Positions 7,742 to 16,333 of a DNA stretch of 21,327 nucleotides are shown here, in pieces. How positions within the stretch are numbered: the stretch's first letter is position 1; each line of letters starts with the position of its first letter. The stretch is from CALOCV01 sp942491955 (GTDB lineage: Bacteria > Chlamydiota > Chlamydiia > Chlamydiales > CALOCV01): positions 1-21,327 of the forward strand of contig CALOCV010000043.1 of NCBI GenBank assembly GCA_942491955.1. Direction: 5' to 3'. The notes below the pieces were generated by a model. The model saw only the letters and a program-made list of their open reading frames with translations. It was not told where the DNA came from and made no database searches. A program made the position numbers and the translations under genes.

Positions 7742-8973
7742 ATGGATACAACCCAACGAACACGCCTCGCTTTTATTTGGAACCACCTGATGATTGTCCC
7801 CTTTTGGGGAATCTTCAGCATGATCCCCTTTTTTCTCCACAATGACTTACACGCCTACCCATGGCAAGTCGCTACCGCTATCGCCTTAAAACGCAGCAGC
7901 CTCCTCTCTCTTTGGTCATTGAAAATCCATCAAAGTCCCAAAGGCCTCCAACAACTAGCCTTCTCAAAAACCAATGCCATCACTTCTCCTTTCTTTTTTT
8001 ATCCCCACACATCCCCAACCTACCTCCTCTTTGCATTCGGCTTCTACAAGGCATTCACGCGCGCAATGGTCCCCACATGGATGGAAACCCTCAAAAGAAA
8101 TCTTCCCGAAGAATCCTGGAGCAAGACATGCGCCCTGGGATCCATGATCGATTTCGCCGGCATGATCGCCCTCCCCTTCCTTTTCGGCCCCCCTCCTCGA
8201 CAACATGTCCCCTTGTTTGACAGAACCCTACTCCTTCTACCACGTCCCTTTTCGGCCCCTACACCTCGGTTTCGCTTTGCTCTTCATGATCCCATCAAGA
8301 ACGTCTTCGTTATCACAAAAACCCCTCACTGAAACAAAACAGCCATTCTGGAATCAACTCCAAACCCCTTGGAAACACGCTTGGGCTCTCCTCCAAAAAA
8401 AACCCTCTTTTACCCGATTCCAACTCGGTTTTTTCTTTGGTGGAGCCGGATTGATGATTCTCCAACCCTCTCTTCCCACCTATTTCTCCGAAACCCTTCA
8501 CCTCTCCTATACCGACCTCCTCTTTGCCATGGCCGCCTGCAAAGGAATCGGCTTCAAGTATCGCTCGTCAACATGGGGTGCGCTACGCCCCGACCAAGAA
8601 AGACATCTTCTCATTCAGTTCCTCTCTTGTCCTCTAATTGCCGCCTTCTTCCTCGCCCATCGGTGTCCTACTTGCACAAACCCATTCCATCTTCCTCTAC
8701 GGTGCTTTTCTTCTCTACGGTGTCATGCAAGCAGGAAGCGAGTTGAGTTGGCATATGTCAGGCCCCATTTTTTCCAAAAAAGAAGATAGCTCGCTTTATA
8801 GCTCGATCAATGTGCTCTCTGTCGGCCTACGCGGCGCTACCATCCCTTACATAGGGAGTTTCCTCTGCCAACTCACATCTCCCTCTTGGGTCCTCGCCTT
8901 CAGCACCCTTTTCTGCCTTATGGGAACCGCAACTTTTTTGGCCGAGCGCACTATGTTGAGACGTCAAGCATAA
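7742..8973 (+). pseudogene. MFS-type transporter, broken by two frameshifts
   Basis: Hydrophobic membrane-segment text runs across three frames in turn: 7742 to about 8195 (WNHLMIVPFWGIFSMIPFFL, LLFAFGFYKAFTRAMVPTWM, DFAGMIALPFLFG), about 8205 to 8655 (LHLGFALLFMIPS, FTRFQLGFFFGGAGLMILQ, LLFAMAACKGIGF, PLIAAFFLAH) and about 8655 to 8973 (FLYGAFLLYGVMQAGSELSW, INVLSVGLRGATIPYIGSF, VLAFSTLFCLMGTATFLAE). Total length is about 410 codons, right for a 12-segment major facilitator protein, so the damage is small indels near 8200 and 8660 rather than large deletions. The substrate cannot be told. The 3' end overlaps the 3' end of malQ by 23 bases on the other strand. Confidence 0.6.
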
Positions 8974-10538
8974 GTTGCCGCAACGTCTTACTCTCTACAA
9001 TTTCTTCAACAGAGGGACGACAACGATAAGACCAGTTTTTATCAGAAACCGTTGCAGGAACATTAATCCTTTCATCGTCGGGATTCGACCAAGACAGTAT
9101 TGGAATATACGCCAAATACTCTTGCAAAAGATTGACGTGAAATAACGTATTCGAATGGTGACTCTCCCATAATAAACTCTTTCTTAAATCTCGACTGAGC
9201 TTCGGCGCGTAATGCCACCCTCTTGTATGAGCATACTCCTCCGCCTCTTTAGCATCGTCGCGCCACCATATTTCCAAAGGATCAAAATCGTGGGTAGAAA
9301 CGGTTGTCATTCCCATCAAAGGATATTTTCTAAAGGAAGGAATGAAGGACCACCAGGTATTTTATGCCAACGAAGTACTTTCGTCCCCGCAATTCCCATA
9401 TCAATCATGCAATCAAACATCTCTGGAAGAATGTGAAAAAAACCCAAATCCTCCCCGATCGGAAGAGCCGGTGAAAGCTCCAATATCTTGGTTAAAAGCC
9501 GCCTCCCTTGTTCGCACCATCGACTTTCATCAGCAGGGATGAAAGATCCGTTCTTTGCAATATCTCCATAAGGGATTGCCCAAATCCGGAAAAAACCAAT
9601 AATATGGTCAAGCCGGTAAAGATGATAAAAATTCTTAATTATTCTCAAACGCTCTTTCCACCAGAAAAAACCATCCTCCTCCATCGCATCCCAGTTGTAA
9701 AGTAGGGAAACCCCCAGTACTGCCCCTCTGGAGCATAAGGATCGGGAGGAGAACCAGCAACAAATTCGAGATGGAAATTGGAACGATAAAGCCAAACATC
9801 AGCACTCTCTTGATCAATTAAGATAGGAATGTCTCCTTTGATCATCACTCCCTTCTCATCACCCCTCTCTCTCACCTTCTCTAGTTGCTGAAAACAAAGA
9901 AATTGTAAAAAAGCGTCATAGGTAATTTCTTCCTCATGCTCAATAAAAAGGCGCTCCAATACCGCTTTTGTTGGATGACGAACTTCCTTCGGCCACTCCT
10001 TCCACGACCTCCCTTTTTCTTCCCTCTTTAAAGCTTTAAAAAGAGCATACCCTTTTAACCACCACTCTTGTTTTAAGAAATTTTTATATTCTTGACTTTT
10101 GCACACTCGCTCGCGAACCGCAAAAAAATAATCGCGCAAAAAATCCCCTTTCTTCTTACGTACAATGGGGTAAGCAACACGTTGCGTCTCACATAATCGA
10201 TGCATCTCGCAAATGCGATCATAAAAAGAAATTTCCTCTTCTACATGCGGAAGTGCCCATAAACTCAAATGCAAAGGATTTAAGGCAAATGCCGACAAGG
10301 CACTGTAAGGACTATTCATTTCCCCCGTGTCATTAAGAGGCAGAAGCTGAATCACACTAAACCCAATCGATTGACACCAATCGATCATCGGAAGCAGATC
10401 GAGATACTCCCCTATCCCACACGAATGTTCCGTATGTAGAGAAAACAAAGGCACATTGATCCCATGATGATGCCGTATCCCAACCTTCTCCCACAACTTC
10501 CCCGCTTCCGACTCGCAAATCCGTTGATAAGGATCCAT
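8951..10538 (-). pseudogene. malQ: 4-alpha-glucanotransferase (amylomaltase), two frameshifts
   Basis: MalQ transfers alpha-1,4-glucan chains in glycogen/maltodextrin turnover. The protein reads in three successive minus frames: start to about 9710 (HHHGINVPLFSLHTEHSCG, MNSPYSALSAFALNPL, PDPYAPEGQYWGFP), about 9710 to 9323 (LYNWDAMEEDGFFWWKERL onward) and about 9323 to 8951 (MTTVSTHDFDPLEIWWRD onward). All three GH77 catalytic positions survive: the nucleophile Asp in RLDHIIGFF (codon 9607-9609), the acid/base Glu in IGEDLG (9451-9453) and Asp in STHDFDP (9287-9289). With the frames joined the length is about 530 residues, normal for chlamydial MalQ. ATG 10538 is used; a TTG at 10568 overlapping sycE is an alternative. 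Its place after sycE is conserved in chlamydiae. Confidence 0.85.
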
Positions 10539-10551
10539 GCTCCCTTGTCGA

Positions 10552-11022
10552 TTATGTCGTGAGTCCAAACATCCCCCCCCCTCCCGAATTAGAAGCAGTC
10601 CCTTCTAACTCCACTTCGGGAATGTCTCCATGCTCTAAAGCCTCGCGCCATGCATGCAAACACTTTGCAAAAGAAGGCAATAACGCAAAAAGATAAGCAC
10701 CACTAGCCTTCTCAATCTCCATGGAATGAAAAAATACCAATGTTTGCGATTGGCCACTATAGGCAAAAATCCCTAACCGTGGAAATCCCTTCCCATTAAA
10801 TCTCAAAGCTTCATAAAAAAAACGCTCGCGATACGTCCCCGGAGGAACCTCCCCCACCTCCCCTCCTAAAATCACCCTCTCTCGATTCTTGTCCATCTCC
10901 ACAAAAACATCCACACCCGGCTTCATCCGGATCATGCACGTGTTCTTCGCATCCGGCTCGAGACGAATCCCTAACAACCCTCCCAAGTCCTCCAAAACAT
11001 TGCTATACAAATCCGCCGGCAT
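10552..11022 (-). CDS. sycE: Type III secretion chaperone of the CesT/SycE family (Scc1-like)
   Basis: 156 residues, small and acidic like class I T3S chaperones, with the mixed alpha/beta pattern of the CesT family: an N-terminal amphipathic helix (LYSNVLEDLGGLLGI), strands CMIRMKPGVDVFVEMD and RVILGGEVG, the loop PPGTYRERFFYEALRFNG, strand LGIFAYSGQSQTLVFFHSM, then a long helix YLFALLPSFAKCLHAWREAL. In Chlamydia Scc1 (CT088) works with Scc4 as a chaperone for CopN. Identification rests as much on the conserved position before malQ as on sequence. AGGAG lies before ATG 11022. The C-terminal tail contains Gly-rich text coded by a run of nine G. Directly upstream of the ribosome binding site is a 28-bp perfect hairpin. 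Unlike in Chlamydia it is separated from copN by three genes. Confidence 0.8.
   Translation of the reverse strand: MPADLYSNVLEDLGGLLGIRLEPDAKNTCMIRMKPGVDVFVEMDKNRERVILGGEVGEVPPGTYRERFFYEALRFNGKGFPRLGIFAYSGQSQTLVFFHSMEIEKASGAYLFALLPSFAKCLHAWREALEHGDIPEVELEGTASNSGGGGMFGLTT
10573..10581 (+). repeat. Poly-C tract (nine C) at the sycE 3' end
   Basis: Nine consecutive C on the plus strand, then T and CCC. On the coding strand this is a G9 tract inside the last codons of sycE, 34-42 bases before the malQ ATG. Such tracts are prone to replication slippage and would change the sycE C-terminus and how ribosomes reach malQ. Confidence 0.8.
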
Positions 11023-11036
11023 GCGTTTCTCCTAAG

Positions 11037-11097
11037 AGAGACGTATCGCATCCATTATCAGAGGATAAACCTCTGATAATGGATGCGATACGTCTCT
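11037..11097. repeat. Perfect 28-bp inverted repeat with 5-nt loop upstream of sycE
   Basis: Positions 11037-11064 and 11070-11097 are exact reverse complements, with loop ATAAA at 11065-11069; pairing stops at 11036/11098. The stem ends 14 bases before the sycE start codon, just outside the AGGAG. There is no U-run after the stem on either strand, so it does not look like a standard terminator. It could be an RNA element controlling sycE, a processing site, or a dispersed palindrome. Confidence 0.9.
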
Positions 11098-11118
11098 ATA
11101 GTTAATCGGTTTTTCTTT

Positions 11119-11142
11119 TTTGGGGGAACCCGTTCCCCCAAA
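11119..11142. repeat. GC-rich palindrome (10-11 bp stem)
   Basis: TTTGGGGGAAC and its reverse complement GTTCCCCCAAA are separated by CC (stem 11119-11129 / 11132-11142). It is one of three adjacent palindromes in the 201-bp spacer between the 11224-13056 gene and sycE. On neither strand is it followed by a U-run, so an ordinary terminator is unlikely. Confidence 0.8.
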
Positions 11143-11151
11143 CCCCCTAAC

Positions 11152-11167
11152 GGCCGCTAAAGCGGCC
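11152..11167. repeat. GC-rich palindrome (7 bp stem)
   Basis: GGCCGCT AA AGCGGCC is a perfect small palindrome, nine bases from the previous one. The GC-rich pair of palindromes contrasts strongly with the AT-rich gene that ends at 11224. Confidence 0.75.
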
Positions 11168-11223
11168 TTACACTTGTCGTTCGTTTTACTGGATTTATCA
11201 GATTAAGAAATTCTTAGCAAAAT

Positions 11224-13056
11224 CTACTTTTGATTGGGGACAGTGACATAAACATAAATACGGCATTCTTTGCCTTGTTCATCGTACTGCGGAGAGCGAA
11301 CAATCACCACCTGCCCATCGACTTTTTCTACGTAACTTCCATCGGGATAAATGGTATTAAAATATTCTTCTGGAAGAGAAAGCTCGAATTTTTGCGAAGG
11401 AAGAGCTGGAAAATCAACAAGCTTGTGATGCACATCCTGAACATATTCTTCAACCACTTCTTCCTGTTGTTTTAATGTAAGAAAATAGTGATAACAAGAC
11501 CAAGATGCATCGTATCCAGTTATCTTTTCACTTAGTGGATTGTTTTTTGGATCAAAGGTCATTGTCGCCCGATAAAAACACGGTTGAGAAATTCCTTCAA
11601 CTTTTAACCATAAGGCAACCGCTGGTTGTTTTTTGCATCTTTCCTCATCATCTCGTAGATACCAAAACCCATAATCCCGAAAAAAGGGAAGAAGCGCCAT
11701 AGCCGGCTGATGACGTAGATCGCAGTCTTTTTCATCTTGAAACTTTTTCAATACCCGTTCTTCCAACCGAAAACAAGGCTGCCAATCTTTAAATGAAAGT
11801 TTCGTTCTCGTGTTCTTAATAAAGTCTTCACCTTCTGGTTCAAAGGTATGTGAAGAAGAAAGAAATTCCATAATTCTTGCATAGCGAGGAGCCTCTTTCT
11901 TTACATCTTCTGCTGTAGGTTTTTTGGCTAATTGTGCATAGTTTTCCGGCGCGGGAAGGTTAGTATTTTGCTTTTCTTGCTGCAATCGATCGTGAATCGT
12001 TGTATACAATTGATTGAGTAATTCAATTTTTTCTTGATATTGCATTTCTAATGATGACGCTTTCAGGTTTGCTTTGTAGCTGACATCTTTTTCCTGGCAT
12101 ACGGGTCGATATGTAACGGGTTTCAAGGTTTCTAGATTCTCTGCAACACATGAGAAAAACAAGCTTCCTACATCTTTATCGTGAATGAGCTGTTCTACTT
12201 TTTCAGGAAATTTTTCTCCTGTTTGTTTATCAAACAAAGCACATAAATCATGTATAGCCATCATATTAAGAAGTGTGTAAATACCCTTTTTATCACTTTC
12301 CATTTGCAGCTTAGTGTATAAACGCAACATTCTTCTTAAAATTTTTTTGTTTGAAAAAAAATTTTTTAGTTGATCAACAACAATTGGTTTCTTATCACTG
12401 TTCTCATATGTGGAAAAAGTGAGGAAATAGAGATAGAAAGAAAAAGCTATCGGGTCTTGTAATTTGCTTAATTTGCAAACTATCCGCTGATTTTCTTCAT
12501 TATCATAAAAATAGTGCACATCAGGAATGGTTGTCCGTATTTTCTCGATCTGCTCAGTAATTTTTTCTGTCCAAAGAATTTGAATGAACTTTTTTCTTTG
12601 AAAATATAGACCTTGTGCACATATCTTTAATTTTTCGATTTCCTCAACAGTTAAGGAATTTTTTTTATCAATAATTCGTGTAATTTCTTGCATATAAAGA
12701 GTTTGAAAACTTTTGAAGGCTTTTCCATTGATGTGTTCGAGAGACGTAACAATCAATCCATCTTGTTTGATTTTTTTCGCTTTTTTAAGCTTTGCCCAAC
12801 TTGTATTGAATGCCTTGAAAAGGTCATTACTAATATAAATACTTTTTTTTGATTCAATGATTTTCGCTAATTTTTTTGGTACATTCTTCCAAGAAATAGC
12901 TCGAGAATCACCCGTTGAAGTGAGAACTAGCTTACCCTCTTCTTCCCGAAGCATCTGATTCTTTTCCAAAGCGGGAAAAACAGTCGTTACACATTCTTGT
13001 AATACACTATATTGGGAAGTTTGTTGAAATAAATACGAGGGTGATGATGATTCCAT
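11224..13056 (-). CDS. Unknown large protein inserted in the T3S locus; candidate secreted effector
   Basis: I do not recognise this protein. The frame is open from 13119; ATG 13056 is preferred because the extra 21 residues (from ATG 13119) are an AT-rich hydrophobic translation of what looks like upstream region. From 13056 there are 610 residues with a Ser-rich start (MESSSPSYLFQQ), which would suit a T3S signal. Most of the protein is lysine-rich and helical; a distinct domain at about 450-600 holds WYLRDDEERCKKQPAVALWL, CFYRATMTFDPKN and ITGYDASWSCYHYFL and ends in strands (IYVYVTVPNQK). No signal peptide and no clear membrane segment in the short form. Base composition is AT-rich, clearly more so than sctV or copN. 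It lies between sycE and copN, which adjoin in Chlamydia, so it is an insertion. Confidence 0.7.
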   Translation of the reverse strand: MESSSPSYLFQQTSQYSVLQECVTTVFPALEKNQMLREEEGKLVLTSTGDSRAISWKNVPKKLAKIIESKKSIYISNDLFKAFNTSWAKLKKAKKIKQDGLIVTSLEHINGKAFKSFQTLYMQEITRIIDKKNSLTVEEIEKLKICAQGLYFQRKKFIQILWTEKITEQIEKIRTTIPDVHYFYDNEENQRIVCKLSKLQDPIAFSFYLYFLTFSTYENSDKKPIVVDQLKNFFSNKKILRRMLRLYTKLQMESDKKGIYTLLNMMAIHDLCALFDKQTGEKFPEKVEQLIHDKDVGSLFFSCVAENLETLKPVTYRPVCQEKDVSYKANLKASSLEMQYQEKIELLNQLYTTIHDRLQQEKQNTNLPAPENYAQLAKKPTAEDVKKEAPRYARIMEFLSSSHTFEPEGEDFIKNTRTKLSFKDWQPCFRLEERVLKKFQDEKDCDLRHQPAMALLPFFRDYGFWYLRDDEERCKKQPAVALWLKVEGISQPCFYRATMTFDPKNNPLSEKITGYDASWSCYHYFLTLKQQEEVVEEYVQDVHHKLVDFPALPSQKFELSLPEEYFNTIYPDGSYVEKVDGQVVIVRSPQYDEQGKECRIYVYVTVPNQK

Positions 13057-13186
13057 AGAAAATAATCCATAATAAATTTTTAAGAAAAAAATTGTATATG
13101 GGAACAACGAAAAAAACAAGTGGAGATTTTTGATTAAGAGTCATTTAGGGTCAAAATTAACCCCAAAACCAAAATGCCCTTGCCAA

Positions 13187-14044
13187 TTAATAGAGCTGCG
13201 ACGGCACAGCACCTTCGTAAATCACGTTATGCGAATCCATATCGTAGTAATACACCGGATCCAGTTTCAGATAGCGATTTCCAACTTTTGTCCATAATTT
13301 ATTGGGTAGTTTGGTCCAAATGTAATGCAAACCACCCCCATTGTCACAAATCTCAATCCCTTCTCTATGGAGATGTCCCCAGCTTATAATTCCGATATAT
13401 ACCACTGTATACAGATTTTTCAGTTGCTCTTCCGTTGTTGGCATCCAATGGGAGTTCTCCGATTTTCTACGTGTTTGCAGATAACTTTCCCCATCCAATG
13501 AACGGTACGTAAATAAAGAATACCCAGGATCTTTAGGAATAAAAGCTTCTTCTTCGAATCGAAACACCTTGCCTGTAAGATTTGGCGATGCATCGTAGTA
13601 CTGGACTTTGCTATAATCTTCCAAGATAAGCATCTTGCCAGGATTCTCAGCAATGACCATAAACTCCTCGATGTACGATGCCCAATCGGCCTCCGTTAAC
13701 GAAATCGATTTTGCATGAGCTTCATAGATCGTGGGAAAATCATTGAATTGGAGGGAAAATTTGGATGATCCTACCTCCCGATACGGATGTTCTTCAAGGA
13801 TGTGAGCCACATCTCCTATTTGGACGTTGGCTTTAAAGTCGCTGATGTCAGCAGGATCGAGATGGATCAAGAAAGCCCTCATTTGGGAGGGCTCGGAAAA
13901 ACGAACAACAACGCGACCTGTCTGGATCTGAGTATCTTGGACGGTGAAGACGAAAACGCTTGTCACCATACCGATCACATTATCGGCTTGGATATCCACA
14001 AAAGAAAGCGCCATGACAACAATGGCAAAAATCCAAAAGCGCAT
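13187..14044 (-). CDS. Unknown exported protein
   Basis: 285 residues, not recognised. Residues 1-20 are a good Sec signal peptide (MRFWIFAIVVMALSFVDIQA). The mature part looks globular with many beta strands and aromatic residues: VIGMVTSVFVFTVQDTQI, GRVVVRFSEPSQMRAFLIHL, YSLFTYRSLDGESYL, and a C-terminal stretch WTKLPNKLWTKVGNRYLKLD followed by YYYDMDS. No membrane span after the signal. The start has AGGA about nine bases upstream. It sits 87 bases after sctV copy 2 on the same strand and could belong to the same transcript. A signal peptide means it would leave the cytosol by Sec, so it is not a T3S substrate of the usual type; an envelope role is more likely. Confidence 0.75.
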   Translation of the reverse strand: MRFWIFAIVVMALSFVDIQADNVIGMVTSVFVFTVQDTQIQTGRVVVRFSEPSQMRAFLIHLDPADISDFKANVQIGDVAHILEEHPYREVGSSKFSLQFNDFPTIYEAHAKSISLTEADWASYIEEFMVIAENPGKMLILEDYSKVQYYDASPNLTGKVFRFEEEAFIPKDPGYSLFTYRSLDGESYLQTRRKSENSHWMPTTEEQLKNLYTVVYIGIISWGHLHREGIEICDNGGGLHYIWTKLPNKLWTKVGNRYLKLDPVYYYDMDSHNVIYEGAVPSQLY

Positions 14045-14131
14045 TTTTCTTATTCCTACCTAATAAGTGGAGGGGATTATTGTAAAAAATTATAAGAATA
14101 AAAACAAGTTTTAAAAAAAGCTCAACAACGC

Positions 14132-16285
14132 CTAATCGTGCATAGAAATCTGCCCCAATGGCTGGATGCGAATCTCAGGAATAATCTCCGAATAAGAAAG
14201 AACGGAAACGTGAGGGAATTCCATCTCAACGAGCTTGCGAATGAACCGCCGTACTTCTGGATTAGTAAGAATAACAGGAGGTTGTCCGCCTGGCGGAGGG
14301 GTGGCAACCTGAGTACGAATACTTTGTAGTATTAACTGCACATCATCGGGATCCAGCGCTAAATAAGACCCCGATGTGGTCTGCTTGATGGCCGCTTTCA
14401 CCCTGTTTTCAATCTCAGTATCCATAATATACGTAGCAAGGACCGACTGCCCAAGAGAGTGTTTATAGCTCAAATAGCGTTTTAATGCTGTTCGTATGTG
14501 CTCTGTAAGAACAATAGGATCCTTTTCCGTTTGTGCGTACTCGGCAAGTGCTTCGAGAATAGTGCGCAAATCCTTAACAGAGACCTGTTCTTGCACAAGC
14601 CGTTTCATAATTTCTGTCATCTTCTGCATGGGAATCAAACGGGTGACTTCCTTATGAAGTTCGGGAAAGGATTTTTCCACAAAACTCATCATCGCTTTGA
14701 CTTCCTGTATACCAACAAATTCATTCGCATACTGTCGAAAGAAATAAGAAATGTGCAAAACAATGACTTCAAGAGGATTCCAAAATTTGATTTGTGCCTT
14801 CTTCAACAACTCTTTTTGCGTCTCTTCTACCCATAGAGAAGGGAGTCCTAATGAATTGGTATAACGAACACAGGCAATGTCGTAACGACGTAAATTTTCT
14901 TCATTTTCATTCGTCAAGACATGCCCTTCTAAAATCTTTCCACGCACAATGGGCACTTCATTGAGATGGATGGCATATTCATCTTTTTCTAAAGAAGGAG
15001 AGTGCGTCCGAACATGAACAGCTGGAAAACGCACTCCCATATCAGCATACAGAGCATGCCGCATCTTAGGAATCATCGCATCGACAAAACTGCCCCCACC
15101 CTCTTTTTTCTGGATCATTAACGTAAGTTTTTCTCCTACTTCGAGAATCACAGGGAGAGTCAATTGATAATTCTCTACCGCTCCTCCATCGATCACATGA
15201 TGCCCAGCAACGGCTGTTGTTGAAGCATCTCCAAACGAATCTCCTCCAGCCCGATGCAATCCTGTCGAAGCCTTCTGCTGTTGCTGATAAAGGGTAAGAC
15301 TCATGGTTCCCAATGAACTAGCCAATAATAGAAAAGGAATCACAGGAAACCCAGGAACCAACGCCAAAGCCAACATGATCGCCGACGAAATCATCAATGC
15401 TTTGGGTTGACGCAGCATTTGCATCGCTATCTCGCTTCCCAAATTCTCATTTTTATCACTCGTCACACGCGTGGTAACAATCCCAGCCGTTATGGAAATA
15501 AGAAGGGCCGGAATCTGAGAAACAAGACCATCACCGATGGAAAGAATAGAAAACGTGCGTGCCGATTCTTGCCAAGTGAGGCCATTTAAGGAAACACCTA
15601 TGATCAATCCACCAATGACATTGATCATGGTGATGACAATCCCCGCGATAGCATCTCCCTTCACAAATTTCATTGCCCCATCCATAGCCCCATAAAGCTG
15701 ACTCTCTTTCTGTAAAGAGAGTCGCTTATCTCTTGCCTGGTTCGCATCAAGAATACCTGCTCGCATATCAGCATCGATACTCATCTGCTTTCCAGGCATT
15801 CCATCAAGAGCAAAACGAGCAGCAACTTCAGCAACCCTTTCAGCACCTTTGGTGATCACGATAAACTGAACAAGGGTGATGATGAGAAAGATCACTCCCC
15901 CCACAACAAAATTGCCTCCGACGACAAAATCACCAAATGAGAAGATGATCTTCCCTGCATTGGCCTGAAGAAGAATTTGCCGTGTAGAGGCGATATTTAA
16001 CCCAAGACGATAGAGGGTTGTTATCAATAAAATGGAGGGAAACATCGACAGATGGACAGCACTCGGGATATAAAGAGCCACCATCAATAGAGCAACGGAA
16101 ATAGCTAAATTAACAGCAATCAGGACATCAATGACTACGGGAGGCAAAGGAAAGATGATCATGGCTAAAATGCCCATGATGACCGTGGCAAGCACAAGAT
16201 CGCTTGACCGCCTAATCCTTTGGAGAGATTGTTCTCCTCCAAGACGGGAAGAGATGCCTTCTAAAATGCTTGCTACAAGTGCCAT
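14132..16285 (-). CDS. sctV: Type III secretion export-gate protein SctV (LcrD/FlhA family), intact second copy
   Basis: 717 residues, full length for SctV, the inner-membrane export gate whose cytosolic ring receives substrates and the gatekeeper CopN. The first ~330 residues hold seven or eight membrane segments; residues 150-172 match the FHIPEP family signature (AARFALDGMPGKQMSIDAD). A linker of variable sequence (about 330-370) leads to the cytosolic domain with SLGLPSLWVEE, YANEFVGIQEVK, QEQVSVKDLRTILEAL, SGSYLALDP, GGQPPVILT and the C-terminal EIIPEIRIQPLG. AAGGAA lies before ATG 16285. It starts 48 bases after copN. It is a diverged paralogue of the copy at 17519-19693: long identical stretches in the membrane part, but different linker and periplasmic loop. 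In Chlamydia nothing like this sits between copN and sycE. Confidence 0.95.
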   Translation of the reverse strand: MALVASILEGISSRLGGEQSLQRIRRSSDLVLATVIMGILAMIIFPLPPVVIDVLIAVNLAISVALLMVALYIPSAVHLSMFPSILLITTLYRLGLNIASTRQILLQANAGKIIFSFGDFVVGGNFVVGGVIFLIITLVQFIVITKGAERVAEVAARFALDGMPGKQMSIDADMRAGILDANQARDKRLSLQKESQLYGAMDGAMKFVKGDAIAGIVITMINVIGGLIIGVSLNGLTWQESARTFSILSIGDGLVSQIPALLISITAGIVTTRVTSDKNENLGSEIAMQMLRQPKALMISSAIMLALALVPGFPVIPFLLLASSLGTMSLTLYQQQQKASTGLHRAGGDSFGDASTTAVAGHHVIDGGAVENYQLTLPVILEVGEKLTLMIQKKEGGGSFVDAMIPKMRHALYADMGVRFPAVHVRTHSPSLEKDEYAIHLNEVPIVRGKILEGHVLTNENEENLRRYDIACVRYTNSLGLPSLWVEETQKELLKKAQIKFWNPLEVIVLHISYFFRQYANEFVGIQEVKAMMSFVEKSFPELHKEVTRLIPMQKMTEIMKRLVQEQVSVKDLRTILEALAEYAQTEKDPIVLTEHIRTALKRYLSYKHSLGQSVLATYIMDTEIENRVKAAIKQTTSGSYLALDPDDVQLILQSIRTQVATPPPGGQPPVILTNPEVRRFIRKLVEMEFPHVSVLSYSEIIPEIRIQPLGQISMHD

Positions 16286-16333
16286 AGAATTTCCTTAGCA
16301 AGCAGGATACCACGATAGCGGTTTTTCAAGAAA

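Noticed and set aside
11119..11167. Rho-independent terminator of the 11224-13056 gene
   Set aside because: The stems are strong but not followed by U-rich sequence in the minus direction; kept only as palindromes.
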